Shown: in pieces, positions 1-12,800 of the stretch
Numbering within the stretch: the stretch's first letter is position 1
How the letters are laid out: every line of letters begins with the position of its first letter
Assembly: GCA_963971285.1 (NCBI GenBank)
Contig: OZ020256.1
Span: forward strand, 4,156,501-4,220,500
DNA length: 64,000 nucleotides
DNA from: Astropecten irregularis
Lineage: Eukaryota; Echinodermata; Asteroidea; Paxillosida; Astropectinidae
Direction: 5' to 3'
The notes under the pieces: generated by a model
The model's database searches: none
What the model saw: only the letters and a program-made list of their open reading frames with translations
What the model was told of the DNA's origin: nothing
Translations under genes and position numbers: made by a program

Positions 1-599
1 ACACAAAATCTTGGAGCCTGTCAACTCTGACTATGCAGCCCCCAAAAGCCAGTGTTGTAACCAAGTCATTTTTTATCAAGTCAAGTCAAGTCAAGTCAAG
101 TCGCAAGTCATTCTGTCTCAAGTCAAGTCACAAGTCATTTCGTTGCAAGTCAAGTCAAGTCAACAAGTCAAACATAAAATATTTTTCCCCAAAATGAACT
201 ACTCGGCACAGTCTTTGCTGCAGATGAGGAAACATTTTTATTTAGATGGCAGTTGAATAAAAGAAGGGAAATCTAAACACGTTAGAGGGTGCATATGAAA
301 CAAGAACAGCATAATGATCTTGCCATTTGCGATATATAAGCACAAGCAAAATGAACATTCACTGTGGGTTATGGAAGATTTCCTTACCTAGTGAAAAAAA
401 AAAAAATAATCACCATAAAAAAATATGTATGGTGATTTATCTTTCACAAAAGCCTCTGAACTTGATTAGGTTAGGGCTGGGTAAGGACACCCTTCTATGG
501 AGGTTTGTCTTGATGAGATGAGTAACCAGCTTTCCAACCTTTGCAATGTATGACGTAGCTTTTCACCGTGGCCATCCTTTCCTCCCTTTGTCCTTTCAG
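1..599. other. Partial intron upstream of the first visible exon
   Basis: No coding exon found; the expected preceding exon (second half of a C8 domain) is not here. Bases 61-170 are a degenerate CAAGT pentamer tandem repeat. The 3' end carries the pyrimidine-rich acceptor tract (571-599) of exon 1. Confidence 0.7.
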
Positions 600-802
600 C
601 CTTCGACTGCCCTGCCAACTCATCTTACAGCCTCTGTGCCCCAGGCTGCCCAAGCACGTGCGCCGATCTCCGCCAGAATGGCACTGACTGTCGGGAGAGG
701 TGCCGAGAAGGCTGCCAGTGCAAGGAGGGTCACGTGCTGAGTGACAACAAGTGCGTTCTCCCTGAGCACTGCGGCTGCCTCTACAACGATAGATATCTTG
801 AG
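600..802 (+). CDS. Exon 1: TIL domain, module 0
   Basis: Acceptor AG at 598-599, donor gtgtgt at 803. It starts with two bases completing a codon (phase 1 intron) and ends in phase 0. It reads from [12 protein letters not shown] to [13 protein letters not shown], with the Cys spacing of a trypsin-inhibitor-like domain. It is the TIL of a module whose VWD and C8 lie upstream of the window. Confidence 0.92.
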
Positions 803-3800
803 GTGTGTTATAGTTTGGCTTCAGTTTTTATATGATGACGAGATCATTGCAAGTGATGAGAATAGTGAACATTTAGAGCATTTTGGCAGCTGCACTCTCG
901 CCTACTAGAGCTTGATGACCTGGGCCCAATTTCATGGAATCTGTTACCGTTAGAAAAATTATCCGCTAATAGCAGACTTTTTTGCTTATTTCATGGGAGA
1001 GCTGTCTTTCTCACTATGCTATTAAAGCAAGGACTTTCTGCAGAATGCATATGACAGCGCGTTAGCAGAAAATAATCACGGTTACACTAGAAATTCTTCG
1101 CTAACCGAAAGTCTTGCTTACGGATTCCATGAAATAGCGTAGCAGTGCCCGTAAGCACAAAAATAGGCTGTAACAGATTCCATGAAATTGGTCCCTGATA
1201 GCTAGATGTGATGTGTTACTGCAGCTGATTGGCTGATTGGCTGTGCGATTTTGTATCAGACAAAATTAGAGCGCAAAATGTCCCACAATGTATTTCTCTT
1301 ATACCTTCACTGCCCACCACCAGCCTGTCTGCTAAAAGGTTCCATTCTGACAACAATAAAACCCCAACAGTCACAGTGGTAATTTTAAAAAAGGATCTCT
1401 CGTAATAATACCAGTCATTTTCAGAAATTTCAGGAAATGCATATATATGCACCTCATATCCTCGTCAAGTATTCTAATCCATTCTTCTTTTCAGTACGGA
1501 GAGGAGTTTTACCTCGAGGACTGTGTGCAGTTGTGTCGGTGCGGCGAGGACGGTGCAGTGGAATGTGAGGATTCTAAATGCCACAAGAATGCCGAATGCA
1601 CAGAGAAGGAGGGGAAGTTGGGCTGTGTTTGCTACGAGCCACAGATCGGAGACGGTGTTGAGGAATGCAATTGTAAGTCTTAGAAATCTCGCTTTACCAA
1701 AAAAACGGCCACCCAAAACCTATAAATGAGATGTGACATCATCTTTTTGTCGACGCGTGCTCCTGAGTTTTTCCCGAAGATCATTTTGTGAAGATTTATC
1801 CTTGTACTGCAAAAATCAATAAACATGGAGTGAAAACCAATGAAAGAAAATTAAAAAAAAAATTTTTTTTTTACTCCGAGCCAACCCTAGCAGGATCGAA
1901 ATCAACCCTAGTAGGGGTTGAAAATCAACCCGGTTCCAAACTGCATTTCTCGCAGTGATGCGTTTCATATGAACTGGTTCACCATAAACGTAGCGTCTCT
2001 TCGATTCGGTTCACAAACTTGCCGGGCTGAACCGTGGCAGATCCGGGTTGGTTTCAACACTGATTGAAAAGGAGATAGTGTGAAAAAGCCTATTGAGATT
2101 TCACTGGCTTTAATACTCAATGTTGTTGTTTTGTTGGCTAGATAACCCCTGCATGGCCAAACCCTGTAAGAATGGAGGTCGCTGTGAGGTGACAGATGAT
2201 GACGATTACTGCTGTGTGTGCAGTGAGTGGTGGTCTGGTCGCCAATGTGAAATACGTAAGTTTGATTTGTTTAAGCATCATTTCTCCATTGACAAGTGAA
2301 TAAAGAAATATTTTACCGGAGCGGGATTCAAACCTGGAAATCCCCACGGAATACTGGTGCTCTAACTACCAACCGAGCTATCCAGCTCTATGTTTGTGTT
2401 GTTCCCGAATTGTTTGATTATGTTTCTTTGTTTGCCAGTCAGAAATCATGAAATCACTCACATATGATCATAATCATCTTTTCTGAGTCCTTGTAATTTC
2501 TCAACCTGCCTTTATTTTATTTGTTTGAATGAATGTCTTTGTTTTCGGAAACCGAAATCTAAGATTCTCCCCAAGAAGAACTAGGCTTTGTCCAATGGTG
2601 CTAAGATGAGGAAGACCTATTTAGAGATATTTTAGGTTCGTTCTATGCAAGGACAATTGAACTTGAATGCATGGATACTTGGTATTGGCTGGGGGGATAC
2701 CCAGTCCTGACCTTCACCAAAGTGGGATTCAAGCCCCTTTAAAGGCCATGTACAACATTGGTAACAAACCCAAACAGAAATTTTCACAGATTTACGGTAC
2801 AGTGAAGATGGTGCTGGTAGTAACATACCGTTAAAACCAAACACCAAAGACAATTTTGATCTTGCCAAGATGTAAAATCCTTCTTTATGTTTTGTATTAA
2901 GAAAAATTGAGTTGGGTTTTTGCTATTTTTCGGGACTCAGATTGAGCTCAAATTTTTACAGGTTTATTATTTCATGTACATGCTGGATCTGACAAAGTGT
3001 GAGTGCTGTTCTGTCGCCTTTGCCAACGTTGTACACACCCTTTAAGTAGCTCTGCATCATCCCGTCCCCTATTGTTGAAATGCAAATAGGAAATTGAACG
3101 TGGACCACCTCTTTTCACTCTTCAGGTCAATCGCAGTGCACTGTCTACGCAAGTGCACATTACAGTTCCTATGACAGTGCAGCCTTCCCATTTGTTGGAG
3201 AGTGCAGCTACATTCTGTCCAAAACCTGTAATCCTGCCTACGAACCCTCCTTTGAAGTTATCCAGGAAAATGAGCGCTTCAATGCCCAGACCTCTGTGTT
3301 GATGGCCATCCGTGTCCGAATCGGTGATAAGGTGAATGTCTTCTTTCACAGATCAAGATTGTTTATAATAAGACATCTGGAGGTCATGCATTAGTATTTG
3401 TTACATAAACCATTGCATAAGGTGGCAAGTGCGTTAGGCACTCGCCTCTCACCAATGTGGCCTGGGTTCGAATCCGGCCTGGGTCATATGTGAGTAGAGT
3501 TGTGCGTTGGTTCTCTCCTATGCTACGAGGGTTTTCCTCCCTCCACAAAAATCAAACACTTTCGATCTCAGGCTGTACTCCGTGATCATATATGGGTTGA
3601 TGTGGCTGGCAGCTAAGGGCGCCCATGAAAGCCTGCTACTCAATCACGTTGAAGTCGCATCCTTCGCAATTCAGCGCCCCAGCTGCGAGTAAGGATGATT
3701 AGCCTCCCAAATTATTATTATAAGTACAGTTAGTTGGAGGGTGATAACCTGAAGGGTGAATTAATTGACTGAAAATGATCAACAGTGAACATTTCCAATA

Positions 3801-6800
3801 CGATTAGTAACTTGAGAGATTGTTGAAAGTGGGAGACAGTTTTCTGAGCCCCCATCCATAAAATGAAAAGATGTTTGAATGATTTTCAACTGCAGACGTG
3901 CAGAGAATGTGATTTATGCAGTGATGTATATGACATTTTGTCTCGCCCCCCCCCAAAAAAAAAGTCATTTTAAAGAAGTCATAGTGGAAGCGAGTGTTAG
4001 AAGAAGGGTCTAGCCACCCCAAAATATTGGGTCTTTTATCCCCCCCCCAAAAAAAAATGTCTCTTCAAGCCCCCCAAAAATATTGGCTCTTGAACCGCAC
4101 CTGTGTTGCCTGCAACTGGTGCTTTTGTTCTTTCTTATTTTCTTTTTTATACTTTTTGTCATAGCTTAGCAAAACAGTTTCTTAAAAATGGATCTAGTTT
4201 TGTTTTTGTTTTTTGGGGGCAAAATCAGGAAGCTGATTGTTTCATGCTAGACAATGCTAGTGTAATTTTGGGGGTGTTACTTAATTCTTGAACTTGATGT
4301 ACTTTGTCCAATCTAGCATATAAGGCTTGGACGCGGACAGACGTGTCACGTGAATGGAGTCAAGGTTGCCCTGCCCGTTACACTGGACGGAATCAACATC
4401 ACACTAAGCGGCATGAATATGGTGGGTACTGGTGAATGCATGTTGGCCAATGGCACATTAATGTGATCAAATTGGGAAGAGGTTTAGGCTCAGGCTCCAG
4501 CTCCGACAACCATATGCTGAAACTATAGCTGAAGCTCTGTTTTCTTTTTTGATACCCGTTATTTTAGAAGGTATATTCATAAAATTTAGCCTGAGTCTGA
4601 GCCAGAGACTCTGTTTCGTAGCACCTTGATACGAGACCTAACACCCTGATACGAGACCTAGCACCCTGATACGAGACCTAGCACCCTGATACGAGACCTA
4701 GCACCCTAATACGAGACCAAGCACCCTGATACGAGACCTAGCACACTGATACGAGACCTAGCACCCTGATACGAGACCTAGCACCCTGATACGAGACCTA
4801 GCACCCTGAAACGAGACCTAACACCCTGATACGAGACCAAGCACCCTGATACGAGACCTAGCACCCTGATACGAGACCTAACACCCTGATACGAGACCTA
4901 ACACCCTGATACGAGACCTAGCACCCTGATACGAGACCTAGCACCCAAATACCAGACCTAGCACCCTGATACGAGACCTAGCACCCTGAAACGAGACCTA
5001 ACACCCTGATACGAGACCAAGCACCCTGATACGAGACCTAACACCCTGATACGAGACCTAGCACCCTGATACGAGACCTAGCACCCTGATACGAGACCTA
5101 GCACCCTGATACATGACCTAGCACCCTGATATGAGACCTAGCACCCTGATACGAGACCTAGCACCCTGATACGAGACCTGGCACCCTGATACGAGACCTA
5201 GCACCCTGATACGAGACCTTGCACCCAAATACCAGACCTAACACCCTGATACCAGACCTGGCACCCTGATACGAGACCTAGCACCCAAATACCAGACCTA
5301 GCACCCTGATACAAGACCTAGCACCCTGATACTAGACCTAACACCCTGATACAAGACCTAGCACCCTGATACGATACCTAGCACCCTGATACGAGACCTA
5401 GCACCCTGATACAAGACCTAGCACCCTGATACGAGACCTAGCACCCTGATACGAGACCAAGCACCCTGATACGAGACCAAGCACCCTGATACGAGACCAA
5501 GCACCCTGATACGAGACCAAGCACCCTGATACGAGACCAAGCACCCTGATACGAGACCTAGCACCCTGATACGAGACCTAGCACCCTGATACGAGACCTA
5601 GCACCCTGATACAAGACCTAGCACCCTGATACGAGACCTAGCACCCTGATACAAGACCAAGCACCCTGATACGAGACCAAGCACCCTGATACGAGACCAA
5701 GCACCCTGATACGAGACCTAACACCCTGATGCGAGACCTAGCACCCTGATACGAGACCAAGCACCCTGATACGAGACCAAGCACCCTGATACGAGACCTA
5801 ACACCCTGATGCGAGACCTAGCACCCTGATACGAGACCTAGCACCCTGATACAAGACCTAGCACCCTGATGCGAGACCTAGCACCCTGATGCGAGACCTA
5901 GCACCTTTATATGAGACCCTACATTATAACAAGAAAGGTCCATTGGCTTTGACTTACCAGATCTTGAAGTCGGACATCGACCTGAAGGTTGTCTACGATG
6001 GATGGTACTTGGCCACGGTCACAGTTGGACCACGTTATAGCGACGAATTGTGTGGAATCTGTGGCGACTATGATCGTTCCTATAGGAATGACTACTATCC
6101 CGAGGGAAGACGGGTACGTGATGTTCAGAGTCACTGCTAGGTTTTGTTGATTATTATACCAGCTGAGTCGAACATTTAGATTGTTCTCAATCTTGTATTG
6201 TAAGATCTTTGTAGTTTTTCTTGTCATTGTACAAAATGCTTTTGTCTGGTTTTGTATTGTTATTGGTAGGTCTCCGCTTAACAATCTTAGGCTTTTTTGG
6301 AGACATCCATTCACACACATAGTTCTGAGAATAATACATGTATATCTGCACTTGCGTTTGTAAAACGTAAGAAAAGAAGATTTTGAATGAATGAATGCAT
6401 GAAATTGGTTGGTTGAGAATGTTATTTGTCCATGAATATGTTTCATATTGTTTTGCCATTCTCTGCTATTGTTTTCTGGCGTGAAGTTGACGGGAACCGG
6501 AATCGGCAACCTTTACCGGGTTAAAAACGAGGCCTGTGCCATACCAGTAGAACCTGAATATGAGAGTGACGGCGATGCCTGTAGCTTTGTCAGCGCAGAA
6601 ATACGTGCGAGAGCTTACGCATTCTGCGATCGACTGTTGGAAGGTAAGTCAAGTTTCAATTATGGTACGCTTTAATAACCAGGAAAAAAATATCATGTGT
6701 GGTAGATTGTGGTATGCAGGTGGGTAAGGGTTAAGAAGAATTTATTTGTATTGCATTGGATTTAAAGGGATGGTACAGAACTGGTTTTTGCGACAAAACC

Positions 6801-9800
6801 GTTGCTGACAGTGAAAGCACATTATGCAATCCATCATATACCTTAACTCACAAACCTGTAGAAGTTTGAGGTCAATCAGCCATCTGGGTCACGAGAAAAT
6901 AGTGAAAACCTGTTTACACATTTCAACGATATGATGCTTTCATAATAAAACGCTTCGAAGCGATTTATTCCAATCGGAAAATAGTTTCATTTATTTCTCA
7001 ACGAGTATGGCATTTCAGACAAAGACATTTCATTGGATGTTTTCTCCTATCATCACTATTATACTGTGTAAGTGTTATGTGAATCTGTGATCTTGAAGTG
7101 TATTTTGTCTTACCAATTTTGTACCATCCCTTTAAATAGAAGCCTAGTGTAAAAAAAAACAAAAATCATCAAGACTCAAGAGCAATCCAGGCTTGTCAGA
7201 TCTGATGGTAGGAATCCAAGCTAAGCATGACATTATATCAGCAGTATGGGATTTGTCATCTATATGAATGATTGGGCTAGTGCTTAAAGGCATTGCATAC
7301 GTTTGGTAATGACTCTGAAAATTTATGGCAATAAAAACTTACTTGGTGAGAAGTACAGCTGCTTTGGATAGTATAATGCATATTGAGAAACGTTCAATTC
7401 GAAGTACCGGGGTTATGGACAAATATGTCACTTTTTATCTCCAAAAATTATGAATCTGAGAACCGTTATGGCCGTTACGCTTCTCAGCTATTGACTAACT
7501 GTTCTCTGGCGTGAAATAACCGCTCTAGTTTGTCGCCAAAATCTCAAAAACGCTACCACCTTTTGAATTGAAACTTTCACAGGTTAGTTTTATGGTATAT
7601 ATATACAATTATATTGGTTTGAAACAAACAGTAGGCTCAAATTACCAAACGTATGCAATCCCTTTAATAGGATGGCCTTGTCAAGACTGTTTCAGCTTTC
7701 TTGTCTTAAAGGTACTATCATACTTTGGTAGGAAACCAAAACAGAATTAGTCACAGGTTTACGTATAACTTACAGGGTATAAAGATGGACCTGTTACAAA
7801 TATAACCTTATAACTGTTCTGCCCGAAATGCTATATTTATCCAGAAATGAGTAAAACAAAATACCGAAAACAGTTCTGATCCCTGAGATCAAAACCTCAC
7901 AACTATTACAATTACCTTCAAATTTCCTGTAACAATTGCAATGTTTTTTTGCTGTTTTCTACTGTTTCTAAAGATCCATTGAACTGAAAATTTCACAGGC
8001 TTGTTTTTATTCCATGACAAATCAAATTATGAACAGACTGCCGCTGTTCTATCAACATTACCAAAGTATGGTACTACCTTAAAGTGGCATTCAAGCATCT
8101 CGGTTATCCTCCGGGGTGCATTATCCAAGAGGCTCTGCTTAATGATTACAGACTCTCTGACTCTCACTTTCTGCACATTCTGCATGTTCTACTAAATTAA
8201 TATAGGACCGCTGGAACCATGCAGACGTATTCTCAACATCCCGGTCTTCTTGAGAAGATGTCGGCACGACTCTTGCGCCTCCAAGATGGACCCAACAATT
8301 GCCTGTTTGCACCCGTTTGTGTTCTACAAGCTGTGCTTGCGTTACGGAGGAAGTCCGGAACCCTGGAGACGAGTTGATTATTGTCGTAAGCTGGATTCCT
8401 TGATGTAGGGGTTAGGGGGTGTCGACCATCAGGAGGTCGATTGTTAGGATTCTTTCATCTCGGCATCCAAACCCAGTCTTAATAATAATAATAATATAAT
8501 TTATAGAGCGCAGACAATTCCACTTACAAAGTGATCAAAGGCGCAAGAAGTCTTAGAAGCCGGGAGAGGTCCCATCCTCCCATCTGATCCCAACTTTGAC
8601 ATCGCCCAAAGGCATGATGAGAATTCATCTGAAGTGATACAATTGGGAAAAGAAATGAAAAAAGAGATCGTTCTAGATTAAACTAGAAAGATTTGAGGCT
8701 TTGCATGGTGACAACTGGTGTGTGGATCGGTTTTCAGGAAACACCATGTAATATTTGTTCCTACTTTCGCGCTTCTATTTCGTTCGCACTTCTCGTAAGG
8801 TCTCACATTAATCTAATGGATCACCACGAAACGAAGATGCCATTTGGCGTTTTAACTCCTGCTTTTCACGCTCGATGCTTATCTTTATACATCAGTTTTA
8901 TCGAACGGCGGTGGCTAGAATTATTTTTTTGCCATGAGTGCAATTCTTCAAACTTCCCAAACCCTGGCAGCACAAGTCATTAAAGCCATGATGTGTCATG
9001 CCTCCATTGAGTCCCATACACTGAGCGTAATAATAATAATAATATAATAATAATATAATAATTATAATAATTACCGATAATGGGTACTTAGGGAGACATT
9101 CCCATAGGGACGTGCACGCGACTTTACTTACCTTTTTCTTAACATCCTCCAAACCAAGGAACTTGAAACTGACATATGTTCATATTGAGAGCATTCTCTG
9201 TCTTCTATCAAAATATGGACATTAAAAATATGTCTTTAAGATGTAGAAATATTTTTGGGGAGACAACAAAATGTCTCCCTATTGACCGGTGTCTCCCAAA
9301 TGTTAACTTTCAGATGCTAACCTGTCTCCCTATTATGCAATTTAATAATACCATGATTTATAAAGCGCATTTGCCAATGGATACAATGTGCATCAATAGG
9401 AATGATCTGGAAAAACAGCAAATAAGTTGAAAACTAATGGAAGTGAAGAGAAAATAAGTGTGTTTTCAGATTACTCTTAAAGTTGTTGAGTGAGTGCATG
9501 CTATGCATATTGTGTGGGAGAGAGTTCCAGTATCGCGGACCAGCCATATCTTGTAATAAGTACCCATATGTGTTGCCGCACAAACTGCAATAAGAACAAC
9601 AACCGCAGACAATGAAACCAAAGGAAAATCCAATGTTTATCCGGTTTCTTTTGATTTCTTTTCATCTTTGTGATGCGATTTTTGTTTTGTTTTGTCGGGG
9701 TTTTTTTTCCCCACCGAAGCTGTCAACTGCACCCAAGGCTCTCACTACAGCCCAGCATCATCAGCCTGTCCGAAAACATGCGTGGACGTGATTCTCAACC

Positions 9801-12800
9801 GGACACCAGAATGCAAGAAATCACCACCAGTGGAAGCCTGCGAGTGCGACGACGGCTTTGTCCTGAGTGGTTCGCGCTGTGTGCGAGAGAATGAATGTGG
9901 ATGCTACTTCAAAGATGCCTACTATGAGGTACAGCAAGGGTTTCTAGTCTGGAGTTTGTCTAGTGCTTGTTTGTCCGATGGGGTGTTTGGATGTTTGTCT
10001 GTTGTCATTTTGTCAAGTAATTTTTTCCGAGCCAAGTCAAGTCCAATGTTTCAAGCCAATATTTCAAGTGTTTAAAAGTTACCATATATTAAAACGGTTG
10101 TAGCCTAGAATGGCCTCAAGTTTAACAACTAAGCAGCCAAAGGACTCATGAATCAGATTCATCAAATTTTCACAGGTTTATTATTTCGTATACATGTTTC
10201 ATCTGACAAAGTAAGAGTGCTGTTCTGTGACCTTTACCAATCATGTATTATACCTGATAGAAAATAGGTCGTAGCATCGAGGGACGCAATCAACAGGTAG
10301 AGTTTCAAAAAGCTTGTTCGTTAATAATAGTTGATGTCTTGTAATTTTCAACCGAACAGCCGGGCCACGTGATGCTGAATGAAGACTGCACCATGCTGTG
10401 CATCTGCCAGGAAGGGAAAGTGGTGTGCACACCCTCCAGCTGTCACTACAACGCCTCCTGTGTGGTGGCCGACGGCCGCCGTACCTGCAGATGCAATGAG
10501 GGATACCTAGGAAACGGCATGGAGTGCAGACGTAGGTCATTTGTCTCTTTTCAAACAAAATTTATTAGTAGACGACGAATAGGCATTCAGTCTCTGTGTG
10601 GAGGTTTCTTTGAAGGATGTGCTTAAAGATGTACTTGGTGGTTTCAGTGTTAATAGATTGAAACGATGCGTTGATCTTTATTCCAAGGATTCCTATGGGT
10701 TGTCAGATTTTCATTCAACAAAACCAGGAGTCAATTCCACCAAACTTACTATCAATCGTAGGACTTATGATGCATTGCATCCCTACGGAAGATACGATGG
10801 GTTATCCTTCGTAACTCAAGTTCTGATTGATTGTAGGGCTCGCGAAATCAACCCCCGGTGCTGATTACACTAACGCTTAAAGCCCAAATCCATCACTAAA
10901 CGGAAAATCGATCACTGCTTTGTGTTGCAATTTTCATTTAGCGATGGATTTGGGCTTGATAGATGTTAGTGAAATCAGCCCCTGGTCCATTATGTTGCTT
11001 TCCATTGTCCACACTTTGTTTGTTTTTTATCACCGTTGATATCTTCTTTGCATTTCACATTTTGAAAGTTCCCGTCAGTCTGTCATGTTTCTCAGCCTTG
11101 TTTTCCTCTCATTGTTCCTCATCTCTTACTCCCAATTTGTCTTCTGCATCTTTGGTATGTCGTTGGCTCTATCTCGTTGTATAGCTTCTTACCCAAGCAT
11201 CAAGCTTTCTTACCATTAGCAGTATAACCTTGGTACCCTGCTTACTAAAAATGTTAAATAGGAAACATTTGATATGCAGACTTACATGTATATCACTGTT
11301 CTTTTTTGTGTTCTTAGCATCCCCTTGCCTGACGGCCGAGTGTCAGAATGGCGGCAGATGCATATTAGGACGTGAGGATTCTTACAGCTGCTACTGTCCT
11401 CCGACCTTTGGTGGAAGGCACTGCGAATTCGGTGAGAGAAAGCAGCAGGAAAATATCCCAATGGGAAACCTTTGAGACGTTGGCGGCAACAGACTGAGGT
11501 TTCTTTTTTGCTAGCTCTGAGCATGTGCTCGCAAATGTGAGCATGCGTGCATTGTTGTGCGCTTGAGCTATCAAGTTGAAGACCCAGCTCCAAAGTCTCC
11601 CATTCACAGTCTTGGAGCTTGGGACTCATTCTATCGTTGGGCAAAAATACCAATGCTGGGATTCAATCAGTGTGTGTGTCAGAGAGTGTGTACTCTTACA
11701 AGGCTCTGCAAGAGAGGGGAGTTTGCCTTCCAGTAGTCGGCTTGCTTGGTCTCGTCTGAATACAAGTTCCTTAGATCATGATCTTAACCAGCCATAGTCG
11801 ACTCCAAAAGAGTCTAGTGATTTTGATACTTAGTAGAGAAGAGGACCCTGAGTTGTCCAGCCAGTTGCAGCATGCAGATATCAGAGAGGCTAGACTCCAC
11901 TGAAAACTATTTGGCCTCGAGGACATTGCAGTCACGGTACCCCAGAGAGGGAACAAACTTGTATAGATGTTGAAGGCTTATTAGGGCCTCAAATTGATTC
12001 TTTGCAAATTCAGAGTCTACCACCCCATGCACAACAATGCCAAAGGTCCCACGCTTTGTGAAACCACAAACCAATTTTCATAGATTGCAGATTTGGTTGC
12101 TTCCCAACTCTGACACGATTGTAACCCTCCCTCCTTCTCTTCCGGAAACAGCCGTGCAAACTTGTCTGGCCTACAGCAACCTCCACTTTGCGACCTTCAG
12201 CCAAATTCCCTTTGACTTTCCGGGAAGCTGTAAGTATTACCTGACTAGGAGCTGCAGAGGCGAGGGACCGCAGTTTGCCGTCATCAAGGAGAACGACCGC
12301 ATATCGCCCACCTCTCAAGCCTCTGCCATCTCTGAGGTTACAGTCCACGTATATGGCATGGTACGTGCAATGAAATATACATCCCTCAACAAGAATAGTT
12401 TGGGTTTACACAAATTACAAGCCTCAAATTTAACTTTTCTCCTCTTTTTATACCTGACAAGTTACCCTCTCAAAACTCACTGAACTCTTTAATTTAATGT
12501 CGAATTATAAACTCTATTAATTAAAGGAATCTCGAAAAACAAATCATAAGCCTGAAGATCGAGTTCTGTTCTTGAAAACTGTGTTGAATGTCTGAAAATC
12601 ATGTTATTTTCCTTAAATGAGGGTCAGAAACCATTGAGTTGTTTGGTGAAAGAAAATGCTGTTGAATCGAAGTTGGTTCAAAACCTGCGTGGCATGCCCA
12701 AAGTATGTCATAATTATGCATCAAAATCAAATTGGTTATGTCTGAATTTATAGTTAGTATCATACTTTATTTTTAACTTACAGGGTATAAAGATGGTGAT

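Noticed and set aside
327-740. Short ORFs near the window start as possible first exon with start codon
   Set aside because: The TIL exon at 600-802 uses a different frame and begins mid-codon after an acceptor; no signal peptide is seen.
4621-5920. CRISPR-like array
   Set aside because: Units are directly adjacent 20-mers without spacers, and the context is a eukaryotic intron; it is a minisatellite.
5919-6509. 196-codon minus-strand ORF
   Set aside because: It is antisense to exons 6 and 7, which have clear VWD/C8 coding and splice sites on the plus strand; no family match.
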